From Vanilla planifolia (taxonomy: Eukaryota > Streptophyta > Magnoliopsida > Asparagales > Orchidaceae), in assembly GCA_023846275.1 (NCBI GenBank), contig CM043869.1, forward strand, positions 20,939,275 through 21,003,274: 64,000 nucleotides of DNA, in the 5' to 3' direction. The position numbers were made by a program, and so were the translations under genes. Below, piece after piece: positions 1-11,800 of the stretch. The notes below the pieces were generated by a model. That model ran no database searches, was not told the origin of the DNA, and saw only the letters and a list, made by a program, of their open reading frames with translations. Numbering within the stretch: the first letter of the stretch is position 1; every line of letters begins with the position of its first letter.

Positions 1-671
1 GGAAACTATTTAGGAATTAGAAGGGAGATCATTAACACATAATTGTTACAGTAACTTTTGGGTTCTATCACCAGAGCATCCCATGTTAATGCAATAACTA
101 GTCTACTGTTAATGCCAAGCAATTCTATCGAGAAAAGATACTGGATGGTGATTAAAAGAGGAGATTTAGACAACATATGTAGTGATTGTATGTTTTTAAA
201 TGACAATTTTTTTTTGTTTGTGATGTTTAAAAATATTTTAGCAACTGCATACTAATGCATGCTTCTCAAAAAATTTATCAGATATGACCATCAAATATAA
301 AGGGAAATTTCTAATGGGAAAGCTAGGAAGTAGAGATAAATCTGTAATATCATTGTAATATTGCACGTACCTTTGTGTTCCTTCTACTTTCTAAGAATTG
401 ATGTTTTATTTTTTTAATATCATTAATACATCTATCAATATATTCCTATAAAGCTAATAGAAAAAAACAAAATCATAAACATCAGTAAGATAACAAATTG
501 CTGAAGAATAAGAAATACTATTACATTTTGTTGTTTCCTTTTTATAAAACACTGTTTAGATTTGCTTTCATTTTTTGTCCATGTGTTGGGTTTAATAAGT
601 TTTTACTTTATTTTAGCAATCTTTAAGTATCTATTGTTTTAGAGTTTCACAATTTTGATAATTAATAATCT
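1..671. other. AT-rich intergenic DNA, no gene seen
   Basis: No open frame with recognisable protein content and no repeat shared with the rest of the window was seen. The short open frames here overlap on opposite strands and have the composition of chance ORFs. The stretch just before the methyltransferase fragment offers neither a start codon in its frame nor an obvious 3' splice site. Confidence 0.5.
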
Positions 672-1554
672 ACTGCTGACCACCTCAAATGGCTCCACGC
701 TCTGATCCACCTCAATTCTCTTCTTGAGCCTCCCAAAACTCACTCTGCCTGGCATTCCTTACGCAAAGGAATTAATCCCCGTACGCATGCCAGCCACCTC
801 GAGGATCTCGTAAGGTACTATTTAATAGATTTAGCTTATTAGTGTTTCTCTATCCATCGAATCCATTTGTCAAGTGTGGTGTTCTATTATCCTCAGTTTC
901 AAGGGCATTTCGCACTACAATGGCGATTTGGGGGATCACACATCTCTTCCTTGCCCGACTAAACTGCTTGTGGAGGAGCACCATAGCAACTATGGCGAAC
1001 CATTTGCTGATGGCAGTGATGTCTTTGAGTTCCTTGCCTTTGCAATTGCTCTCAAATCTTTCGAACTCGTACTGGAGGTTGGATGTGGCACTCTTCGTGT
1101 TGGTCTCCACTTTATTCGGTACCTTGATTCGAGCCATTTCCATTGTTTTGAGCGAGATGAACTCTCCCTCCTCGTAGCTCTTCGATATGAGCTGCCTTCT
1201 CAGGGTCTCCTCAACAAGTGCCCGCTCATCCGTAAACGGGATGATATGGATTTTTCTTGGTTTGGGAAGGATAATTCCTTTGATCTAATCTATGCCAGCA
1301 CCATTTTTCTTCACATTGCAGATCAACTTGCTTGGTGGGGATTGGAGAGGCTTGCTCTAAAGTTGAAGCCAAAGAAAGGGAGAATCTTTGTATTACAAAT
1401 TATTAAGTTTTGTAGCAGGATAAAGGAAGAATGCTCAAAGAGACTCGAGAAGATTGGACTGGAGTATAGCGGGAATTACACACATGATAACTTGTTCAAT
1501 CATTATGAATTGTGGTATGAATTTAGAGGACATGGGAACAAATCCTACCTATAA
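672..1554 (+). pseudogene. SAM-dependent methyltransferase, 5'-truncated two-exon fragment
   Basis: A class I S-adenosylmethionine-dependent methyltransferase of unknown substrate. The first visible coding segment (672-814) reads into PRTHASHLEDLV. A donor at 815 and acceptor at 895-896 give an 82-bp intron, and the phases match exactly (two bases plus one). The second segment (897-1554) carries the SAM-binding motif LEVGCGTLRVG, then FHCFERDE and DLIYASTIFLHI, and ends in a normal stop. Together they give about 265 open codons without an internal stop. The frame closes upstream at 666-668, and I see no ATG or 3' splice site, so the N-terminus is missing or lies on an unrecognised exon. The frame reads cleanly, unlike the SDA1 and DUF4220 relics, so it is either a young pseudogene or a gene with a lost or distant first exon. 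The motif-I reading is clear; the substrate is unknown. Confidence 0.7.
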
Positions 1555-4500
1555 ACCATTCTCATGACTTTTTTCGTTATCAAATTTTTTGGTGCTTGGA
1601 TTGAAACTTGAAGCCTTACGACGTTGAAGCAGTTGCTGAGATCCTTTCGTATTGGGATATCGTCACAGGATTGTGGATACAATAATTATATATTTTTTTC
1701 TTCTTAGGGATCTTTCTAAGCATCAAATAGGCACACCTAAAGAACTTGTGTTGATTTGAGGGTGCAAAGGAGGGTACCAAAATTGGTGTTTTCTTCAAAC
1801 ATTTATACTATTGGGGGTGACGTTGCTGCCATCCTTTGGGTCAAGTTATTTGGGAAAAATTTAGGTTCGCCTTTTATTTATTTGTAATGTTTTGAAAGCA
1901 CGTGATTGAAGGAGCTTATCCTCAACTGTAAATGTTTGAATAATACAATTATAGGGGATCCATAGCCCTACAATGTAACTAATCCTAATGCCTCTAATGA
2001 TGCATTTTTAATGAGTTTCATATGGTGTTTATTAAAGGAATTTCTTGTTAGGGAGTTACACAGGTGATTAGAACCAATTCTTTTTATTTTGCACTGTAAT
2101 GGAGTTAAATATTACATCTTTTGGTAGTTTTTTGTTGTAGCTTTGTTGACTAAAATAAAATAATTACCATTATCTCAAAGATAGATTATTTTCTTCTCTA
2201 GTATGTTACACATGGGTGTGAATCCTAGGGGTTTTCATGCAATATCAAGCTTTTCACTATGCATTAACCATATAAAACTAAATGGTGTTCCTAGTTTTTC
2301 AAAAGCTACCATATTGAAATATTTTGCCAAAAATGGCCTCGAATTAATCTTTCTTTTTTGTGGATGTCAAGGTGGTTTGCATGGAAGAAACTAGATCTTA
2401 TTGGAAATGCTATTATTGTCTTGTATGGTTAACATGAAATAATTTTTTATCCTTGTTGATTTCCTAAATTGTACAGATATGTGTGTTAATCATTGTAAAT
2501 TGTTAGTTACTCATTTGTGGGATAATTTCTTAATTACTATTATGCATTGTTTAATATGATCCTTTTTGTAGAGGTGTTAATCATGTAGGAAGGACTTTCT
2601 TCTTGTATGTTGCGATTATGCTAACACATTTATATCATGTTTCCAGCACCATAACATTTTGTATGGTAGTGTGAGTGTGTGTTATTTAGTTTAAACCAAA
2701 AAACCGAATTGAATCAACAATATTAGGTCAATTTGATTCAGTTTGAAAAAATTCAAGGTGGTTTTGATTTATGATTTAATATTATTTTGATTTCAGTTTA
2801 GTTTTTCACTTTAAGGAACTAAATCATTTGTAACAACTGAATTATTATGTATCTATGTTTACTAGTTCTATGTTAGAGTTTGTTCAATTTAGTTCTATAG
2901 TTTTTGGTTTTGATCTAGCAAAAATTTAGTTTATGGATCTTGAATTTGATCCATTAATCAAGCCCAAAAAAGAAGTTTGGTTTTTTTGATTCAGTTTTGT
3001 TTTCAAACAATATTCAATTTTTTGATTTAGCGTCATTGTTCAATTTAGTTTGATTTCCAAATTGACTTAACTTGATTTGATTGGTCGAGCTGATTGATTT
3101 GCTTAACTAATTGAATTGGTTGAATGTACACCCCTAAATTGTAGAAATCTAATGTGCTTTTGGAAATTATTATGTTTTTTTATCTATTGTATTTCATTGT
3201 ATATCACTTTGTTCTTGTTTCATCGAGCATATAATGAGTTTATTCTTCTTTAGATGTTTGATACCATGCTTATGATCTACTTCAGAAAATGGTATTTTAT
3301 CCTTTCTTAAAACTCTTTTCCTGATTATAAAATTGTCTGATATTCTAATTTATGAGGAGATAAAAATTATGTTAAAAAAATTAAGTGGTTAGGTGAGAAA
3401 ATCACATAAATTATTACTTTAAGATTCCATATTTTCTTAGGTAATAGTAGAATAGGAATAGAAATGTTGTTATTATAATTTTGGAGAGCAATTAAAACAT
3501 TGATGTAGCAGACATTAATAAACGTATGAATAAAATGTTAGATGTGCAGTTTGTTATAATAGGGCAAGCTATTAGTGTTGTTCGCATGAATGCCTCCAAA
3601 GAGTAATATTAGATGCCAGTGTAAAGAAAATATTTTGGATTGATTTGGATAGTCAATAGAATAAAACCTTTTATGTGAAAAGATTTTTTAAGAGAAGAAT
3701 TATATAGGTTTTTAAGAGTAGTGCAATAATTCAAATGTTATCATGATGTTTACAAGTATGAAGAGCTAATAAATAAGATAAAAAGATAAAATAAAGTTTG
3801 CTTTAGTGTGCGATATTATTATTGTTAAAGTTTTTGTTGAAGAAATAATAGGGGGATTAGTTGTATTAGTGGAGCTTGCACAACACAAATTATTTATATA
3901 AATAAAATAGATTATTTAGATTGTAAGTATTATATAGTCATGCTTGGTGAAGATTTGACTACTTAATATTAATAAAATATCATCCACCTTAAAATTATAG
4001 AAGGTAAAATAAGTCAAAGAAATATTCTAGGATTAAGTGTAGAATTTTAATGATGAAATAAACAATTTATTTAAGAATAAAGTTTTTGAGCTATGTTTTT
4101 GAAAAATTGCTTAGTGAGAAACTCTTATATAAAATCATGATAAAAAAGTTATGGTTAATTATGAGGATACTAAACTTTGATGAATTTTTGAAGTCTTTTC
4201 AATTGGATTAGAGAAATTTAATTGTTCAAAGAAAACATTAATTTTTAATTTTTTAACCAATGTATTCACAAAAAGAAAAAAAATAAAACATTAAAAAAGA
4301 TGAAATTTGGAAATGTAGTTGGATTAAAAGCATCTTTTGTTGTTGTTTGAAAATTTTTACAAATAACAACCATATTTTGGGATACAAAACTATACAATAT
4401 TTTTTTAAAGACAATATATTAGATGAATGACATAAAAGTAAGTTGATATTTATTGATAAAAATAAATGTGATATGTGCAATATAGTAATTATAGAAAAAT

Positions 4501-6631
4501 TAAGTTTCTAAGTATTGCGTTTAAATCAAAGGGATAAAGTGATTGAAGATAAATAATAATATAATACTAATATATCTCATAATGATTTTTAATTTTATAT
4601 TAGGAAGGTTGACCATGATGCTACGTATAAGACAAGAAAAGAGAACCCTTAATTTTTTTATTTAAAAAGACATAACATAATATTAATAGAAGTATATTAA
4701 ACAATTGTCTTAAAGAAACAAGTTAATGCTTTATATATTTAAGTCATTATGTAAATCTTGCTTGGGGCAATTGGAACCACATATGATTTCACTAGTTTTT
4801 TTTAAATCCAGTTCACTAATTGCAATGTTTTGAATACATGGTTACTTTATGTTGTCGATTGAATTTTCTATGGTTCTGTTGAAATGATTTCTTTGTAATT
4901 GGTTGTTCTATGTTCTTCAGGCCATTTTGTTGCAGCAAGAATTAAAGAACCAGAGGACCATGTTGCTATGATTTTTCCCAACAACCAAGACTAGATTTGA
5001 CATGTATTACCTAATCTTGGTATGTACATATATTATACATGTTATGTTTTAGATGAATAAATAAAAATTAATTTTAAATTTATGTTTCAATTATCCCTTT
5101 TAAAACTTTTTTTAAATAATATTGAATACCCTAATATAACGTACATTCACGAGACTTATAACTTTGCCCACACATGACTTTATGATTAGTTGACCATTAC
5201 TTGATTTGGCACATTTATCATGCTACAAATCTCTAAATTTTCCAATGCCTATTAGTGTTTAAACACATCTGATGTCATTCTTTTAATTTTGGGTTTTGTA
5301 AGAATGCTTGAGATCTTTACTTTATCATGCTTTTCATTTAATAATGTCACACTTGAGCTTATAATAGCAATTTATTACAATAACATACTCATTTTTCTCA
5401 TTTTTTTAAAACTTTATAACAATAAATACTGCATGAAAATAAATTTTTAGAACTTCCTTAGCTTTACCTAAAACACATACTTTTATGTCACCCAGCCATT
5501 ACTTGATGTGATACATTCAATTTTAACAAATAACCAAAGCCTAGCTATGGAGGAACACATCTTCTTGGTTTGACTCTTAACAAAAACCAACACATGCCAA
5601 GCTCTGAATAAAGATGAAGTATTGGCTTATTGCTAAAAAACCAAAAAGCATGTGTCAAACCATCATTAACAAAAAAGAGGCACTCCTCCATCTTTTCTTT
5701 CCAAACTCATCACGTTAGCATTTCTTGTGGAGTTAAACTTGAAAACGAAATCATTGCACCTCTCTCTTTGTGAAATCAGAAAGCCGGTGACCCTGAAAGG
5801 TCTGGCTCATCGTCCTTCTTTCACAACGGTCATCTCTGCTATAGTAGTCTGACAGTGATCGGTTCAGTTGTCTCCCACCCAGGATCCTGGTTTCTCCATA
5901 ACAACAAACTGAGAATCTTCACATCTCCTATAATGGACATAGTTTTAAATGAGATATTTTTTTTTAATTTATAGTTAAAATTGGTTAATCAAAGATTTTT
6001 TTTTGAAACAAAATAAATTTGTGTTGACCAGTCTTGATTATTATTCCAAAATGTTGTCAACCTTCACTGACCTTGACACCGATGCTTAATTTTTCAAGAC
6101 ATCTGGCCTTTGGGCTTTTTTCTTATTAGCATTTGGGTCATTCTCTTACTAACTTTGGGCATTTCTTGATATGCCAATGGGTGTTATTTGAACTTGTGGC
6201 AAGCAATCATAGTAAGTCTCCAAACTAATTTTTGTGTCACTTTTGACCTCATTGGAGTATAGTAACTCTCAATAACATCTTCTATTTTACTTACTTTAAT
6301 AGTGCCACACAAATGCTAGAAGACTCATAAAGTTTTGTCCATTATAATTATTATAATGTTTGTAATTAATTTAATTAAATTTTTTAATCAATATCAAAAT
6401 TGTAAAAGTCTATAATTAATCATAGAAAAATTATTCTATGTCTAATTATAAAGGTCCTCATGTGAGGATAAGTGAAAGATGCTTTTGGATCTAGGATCAT
6501 TCTATAGATTCTATTGTATTAGTCAGAACTTGTTAGTTTTGTTAGGGGAGAGACTCACAAGATATGACTCTACCTTTAATTCAATGTTTTGTGATTTTTT
6601 CAACATTGTAACATAATATAAAAATATAGAA
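1555..6631. other. AT-rich intergenic DNA, no confident gene
   Basis: About 5 kb with no recognisable gene. It contains a CGGTTT-type dispersed repeat near 2.68-3.14 kb, an exon-like open stretch at about 4920-4995, and an island of higher GC at about 5740-5935. The part between 3.3 and 4.75 kb is very AT-rich and looks like worn-down repeat DNA, but I could not assign it to a family. Confidence 0.5.
2685..3140. repeat. Degenerate dispersed repeat rich in (A)AACCGAA / TTGATTTGGTT words
   Basis: The stretch is built from many variants of a short word, such as AAACCGAATTGAATC, GATTCAGTTTG and TTTGATTTCC. It ends in a TGTACACCCCTAA-like sequence. Plant genomes commonly carry AT-rich dispersed repeats of this kind, with CGGTTTGGTT words and a CACCCCTA end. 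The word repetition is visible directly; membership of a particular family is inferred. No coding capacity is seen. Confidence 0.4.
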
Positions 6632-7016
6632 CTTACATCATCGATGATTCAACCTTTGCAACTCTCCTCTAATGGCACAACTCTGCTTCTCGGTTTTCTT
6701 ATATGAAAAAGCTCATTGGAGCACATAAGTTCACTTGAACTTAGCCTCTATTGGGCCTACTAGACCTATTTATAAGCTGAGACAATAAGGTCGTGGTGAC
6801 TTGAACTCCTCAAAGCTCACTATTGAATTAAGCTTGGGAAGTGAGGGCGCCTAAAATCATTTTTTATCCAAAACCATACCACGACTGTTGAGAATTTGAA
6901 AATCTTATTCCCATGGGTTTTAATATGACATCTTTATAAAACACCTAAATATTATATTTTTTACAAATATATCATCTTATTTAATATTTATCTATAATGA
7001 TATCTAGAAATTACAT
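6632..7016. repeat. Dispersed repeat R, copy 1
   Basis: About 385 bp that recurs at 52536-52925 nearly end to end, and in part at 24298-24435. Shared landmarks are ACATCATCGATGA, GCAACTCTCCTCTA, GAATTAAGCTTGGGAAGTG and GATATCTAGAAATTACAT. In the other two places R lies immediately 5' of a reverse-strand DUF4220 pseudogene, so it may be the old 5' flank of that gene. Here no DUF4220 remnant is visible beside it. No terminal inverted repeats or coding capacity were recognised. Confidence 0.7.
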
Positions 7017-7989
7017 ATATACCCCATCAAAATCTAATATTTATATATTTATAAATATATTATTCATTAATTAGTTTTAATTTAAGCCAAAATTTCTAAA
7101 ATTATAAATTTAACATGATGAATTTTATACTTTAATATTTATAAATATATCAACTACTAATTAGATTTGTCTTAAATCATAATTTCTAAAATTTCAAAGC
7201 TATCTTACTTGTCCATTTGATAATTACATTTATACATGTACCTTTAATTATTTATAAGAAATTCTTTAGATCTTTAAAAATTACAAACTCAATGTCATTG
7301 AGTTCATCTCCCAAGAGTTCTATTTATTGATATGCTCAAACAATATATTTTTACTAAGTTTGAAATTATGATATATTATGAGCACTTTTTTATTTTAATA
7401 ATTTTATATAAAAATAATATATTTTAATATTTTTATGTAAAAACAATATACTTTAAGAAATTAATTTGATTAAGTTTAATAATACTTTGTCACAATCTTT
7501 TGGACTTAAATATAAAATTTTTCTATTTGATTTAGTTTGAGATTTGAAGGTTGTTACATTTAAGATTAAGTTAAGGGCAAAAAAAAATTTAACTAGGGGA
7601 GAGGTGGTAGGCTTTGATTCAAAGAGTGATACTAAGAGCCCCAAGGGGCTCTCGATTAGAAGAGAGGCATTTGGTGTTGTCTCTCTTGCTAGAGTTATTA
7701 AATTACCTTATATGCCCATTTAAAGTATAAGAAGAAATAAATTTGTTAAAATATTTTATTTGTTATTAAAATAAACGGAAATGATTGTTGGTGGATGAAG
7801 GAGAAAGATTACAAACTAATGTGGTTGAAATGTAAGGAACTTTGCTTACTTCTTAACCAAAAGTGTTGAGAGATTCTCGTTCAAAAAACAATATCATAGA
7901 TTCTTAGTCTCCATTTTAGCTTCCTAATTTCTTACAAATGATGTTAAAAGATGTTAATGTCAAATTTAGACTCAAGGGAATCAACAAAA
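7017..7989. other. AT-rich spacer with a short imperfect tandem repeat
   Basis: No gene is seen. Two related stretches at about 7040-7105 and 7132-7200 share ATATTTATAAATATAT and TTTCTAAAATT, and so form an imperfect repeat of about 92 bp. The 29-kb duplication begins at the right edge. Confidence 0.45.
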
Positions 7990-8891
7990 ACTAAGTAAAG
8001 ATTTTTATTTAGTGTGATTATAAAAAAATTAAGTAATAACTTGGGTCTCCTAAGTTGAGGATCACAAGGGAGGATGAGAAAAACTAGGGGAATAAACTAA
8101 AATTCTATTCCTCTTTAGAAAAATGTTTGTTCTTCAAGTATGCAAATTTATTTATTTCAATTAAACCCAAAGTGTCACTTCCTATTTGAGTTTGTGCATC
8201 AACAAAGAATGACCAAATATTATTTTTCTTCTTTTATTTCCTTGGAGGATGTGTTGCATGTGGTGACACAAGACATTGTTAAAAGGATAGTTAAACTTTA
8301 CACCTACCTCCTTAGGTGCTAACATTACTAGAAGACATGGGTACGAGATGGATGAATCATGTGCATTATCTCCTTAAACGATAGCATTGTAAGCGATGCC
8401 AATTAAGTCTTGATTATCCAACCTCAAGCTGTTGGTATTATCAAAAAAGGTTCATCTCTATTATTTATTATATAATTATATTATAGATTGATAACAAAAA
8501 TTTGTGATGCACATTTAAGCATCTAAAAATTGTAATAAATATTATCAATAAATGTGTGCTTATTGTAGATTATAATCTAATAGTAATATAACAAAAGATA
8601 TTATTGTTTCTAAAATTTAGTAATAATACCACAATATTTTAATTCAATATATTATTAAATTTATTTTTATTAAAAAATTTAAAAACTTTAATCTCGTACT
8701 AATGCGTGGAGCAATCCTAGTGTCGCCAATCAAATTCAAAACAATACTCCCTTCTTTTGTTTAATAAATTATTAATATATAGTAATTATCTTTTGTATTT
8801 AAACATTTTCCATCTTGAAACTGCATAAGCTCCTTAGCTTGGTTCTTCTGAGCTTCCCTTTGAATAGGGTTTTGTTAATTGATCTATAGAA
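7990..8891. other. 5' flank of the SDA1-like pseudogene, copy 1
   Basis: This non-coding stretch is duplicated at 37105-38099. The last 150 bp before the ATG are less AT-rich and probably are the old promoter and 5' UTR: the shared words are CATAAGCTCCTTAGCTTGG and GTTTTGTTAATTGATC. I could not fix a TATA box with confidence in such AT-rich DNA. Confidence 0.4.
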
Positions 8892-11800
8892 ATGGGGACG
8901 GTGGCGAACCTCCTCTTATCAGATTCCTTCTCTGCATTTGGAAAGGCAGCCAATAGGCTGAGCCTTCCTCTGCTTCAATCTAGGATGAAGCTGGACTCAG
9001 AAAGATATGAGGCGGAGCTTCTCCTTATCTACGACCACTGCGAATCATCCCTGCATATCTTTCTTCAAGAATCCATGCTCAGCTCATCGTCCAACCCGGT
9101 GGTCTTGAAGGATCTCGGTGACCTCACGATGTTCCTGGTGCACACGATCCCATTCTATCCTCGACGCCTCATTGAATTTCCTCATTAGTCTCTCATCTCC
9201 TTCAATCCAAAGTTCGGACCCTCCCGTCTTCCTTTCGTTCCAATCTAGCAAAGGCTATCATCCTCCTTGTCAATGGGAAGGTTCGTTATTTTATTTTATT
9301 TGTTTGTCGAATCTATTATAGTGTTTGGTACACTTCAATTTGGAGGGCCACCATTATTCAACATATTTCTGTTCAACATTTTAATGGTTAGAAATATCTT
9401 TTGTTTCTATAGATTAAAGTTATATTTTGAACTGGGCATTAGAGAAAATGGGAAACTTGCACTTCACTGAGCTTTAAGAGAAGATTATAATTGTTGATAA
9501 GTTGTTAAACTTTATTAGGCCTTTCTAATTGTTGATCAAGGTAAAAATTTCATTTCCCTCTACAAAGAACAAAATCGGCACTTTTTTCCCATGGTTTCTT
9601 AAATATAGAATCTTAACTATTTCTTGTGAGACTGTATATTTCTTTTGTTAGATTCCTATATTGAAAAGCCATATTATGTTATTATACTTACAAGAACAGT
9701 CCTTTAACACATCAAGTGAGGTCAGATACATTGATTCTATGATGCTATTGTTTTTTTTCTTTAACTATCGTTCTTCTGGATCCAAAGTTGTTAAAGCCAT
9801 TTCCATTAGTAAATAGGAAAGATTTAGTAATCTACTTCTCTTATAGAATCGCAAAGTAAACTTCTTAATATAACCAAACCATCTAGATTAATTTTCTTTA
9901 GGCTTGTCTTCAATTGGTAGAATGTCAACTTTCTCTGTTATAGTAAGTTACTCTTCAAACTTAAAAGCTTTATCTCTACAGAAATTATTCTATTTGTGTG
10001 TTTGTACTCATACATTGACATTTGATACCATTCAATATTATAAATTTTCCTTTATCCTTGAGTGTGATATTTTGATGACACAACACTCAGAAGTATGTTT
10101 TATTTTCGTCTTATTCGTTCGCTGCTTGGATCATATTAGTGACATTTTTTGTTAATTTTTCTATCATTTTGAAGTATTGGCTCAAAATAAGTAAATTTTG
10201 TATTGTCCTCATTTTATGATAACTATTGCAATCAATATGTTTTTTGAATTACTTGTCTAAATATAAATTCCTTATATTTATTATAAGAACTAGAAATGCG
10301 ATACCATTTAAATTTCCGAGTCATTGTTCATAGACTCAGTTTTTTTATCTTTTTGCTTAGTCTTATCAATTGGTATAAAATTATTAGCAAAATTCATAAT
10401 GATGGTTTATCATGAATTTTACAATTGTGTCAATAATTAGTGTAAAACTAAAGCTGTCTTTTACTACTTATGTTGTTAGAAAGTTTTATGAAAGGAGGAG
10501 TGCAAAAGTACTTATGAAGCATTTTCTTTTTATGTGCAAAAATGGGAGTTGTGAAAAGTTTTCAAAATGTTTCTGATGCTTTTGGTGCACAGGTAGAAAA
10601 AATTTTTGAAATTAAGTTTACGAACACATCCAAGGACTTAAAGCATAGCCATAATGAAATTCGATTGTAATTGAGAAATTTTGAATATGTTCTCCTTAGG
10701 CGTGCAAAATAATTTTTAATATATGCAATTGAAATTTATTTTTATTCTTTTCTAATGCCTTATCAATATAAAGCATCCTTATACACTCACCATTGCTTTG
10801 TTATACATGTTTTCATAATTTCAATATGTACAACGCTAGCTTCTTTTTTTTCCTTTTTATAATGCTTTTTTGAGCTTGTGAGAGAAATATCATAATAATA
10901 ATTAATTTGAGTTCATGATGATTCCCTTGTAGAATTAAGAAAATATTTTTTGTTCCTTGAAGTAATGATAAGAAAATGTTACAATCATTTTATGTTCTTC
11001 ATTAAGCTCTTTAATCCCATAACAAACATTCGTCATATAATCATTTATAGACTTATCCAAATTTGTACTAACCCATTTCTCTTTAACTAATTTATACCTT
11101 GGTTTTCTGACAATGTGCCTAGCTTTTTGAACAATAGTAACATTTATCTTCTTATAAATCATGATGTTAATTAGCTTAGTGAAATTTATGATTTAATTCT
11201 AGTTTCTTGAAATTATTTCTTTATACGTATCCATCCATGATGGTGTAGGAATCCTTACTTCTTTTCAGTTAACTTGTTGTTGATATAACCATCTTTGTTA
11301 ATCTTTTAGTAATTTAGACAATATATCACATTGCTTATAGGAAGTCCTAAGCATTAGCTTTAACACAATTTTGGACATATATTGCCATGGTTTGGCTATC
11401 TTGAGGACAATGGAGAGGTGCAAGTCATAGAAGTAGATTGTTTGGAGGCGTCTGAGATAAATGGAAAGATATATCATAGAGTTGCCTAAAGGTCAACTAA
11501 AAGAATTGGGAAGGAGAGATGGATAAGTGGGGTTTTTAAGTGTATACTATAAGCTAAGAGAAACGGCTTATGTGAAATATTTTACTAACTTCAAATGCCT
11601 AGATGAAGGCTATAAAAGTTTATGGGCTTAAACCAAATGATCTTAAAATAACCAAAATGGAATTTTGTTTTTCATAATATTATTTAGTATTGCAAGAGGT
11701 ATGTTGTTCCAATGATTCTACACAAATTGAAGTTCTCTAACATGTTATTGATTTTTCTTGTTTGTTTGAAAGTTTATGCTTTTAATTATGTTTTGCTTAT

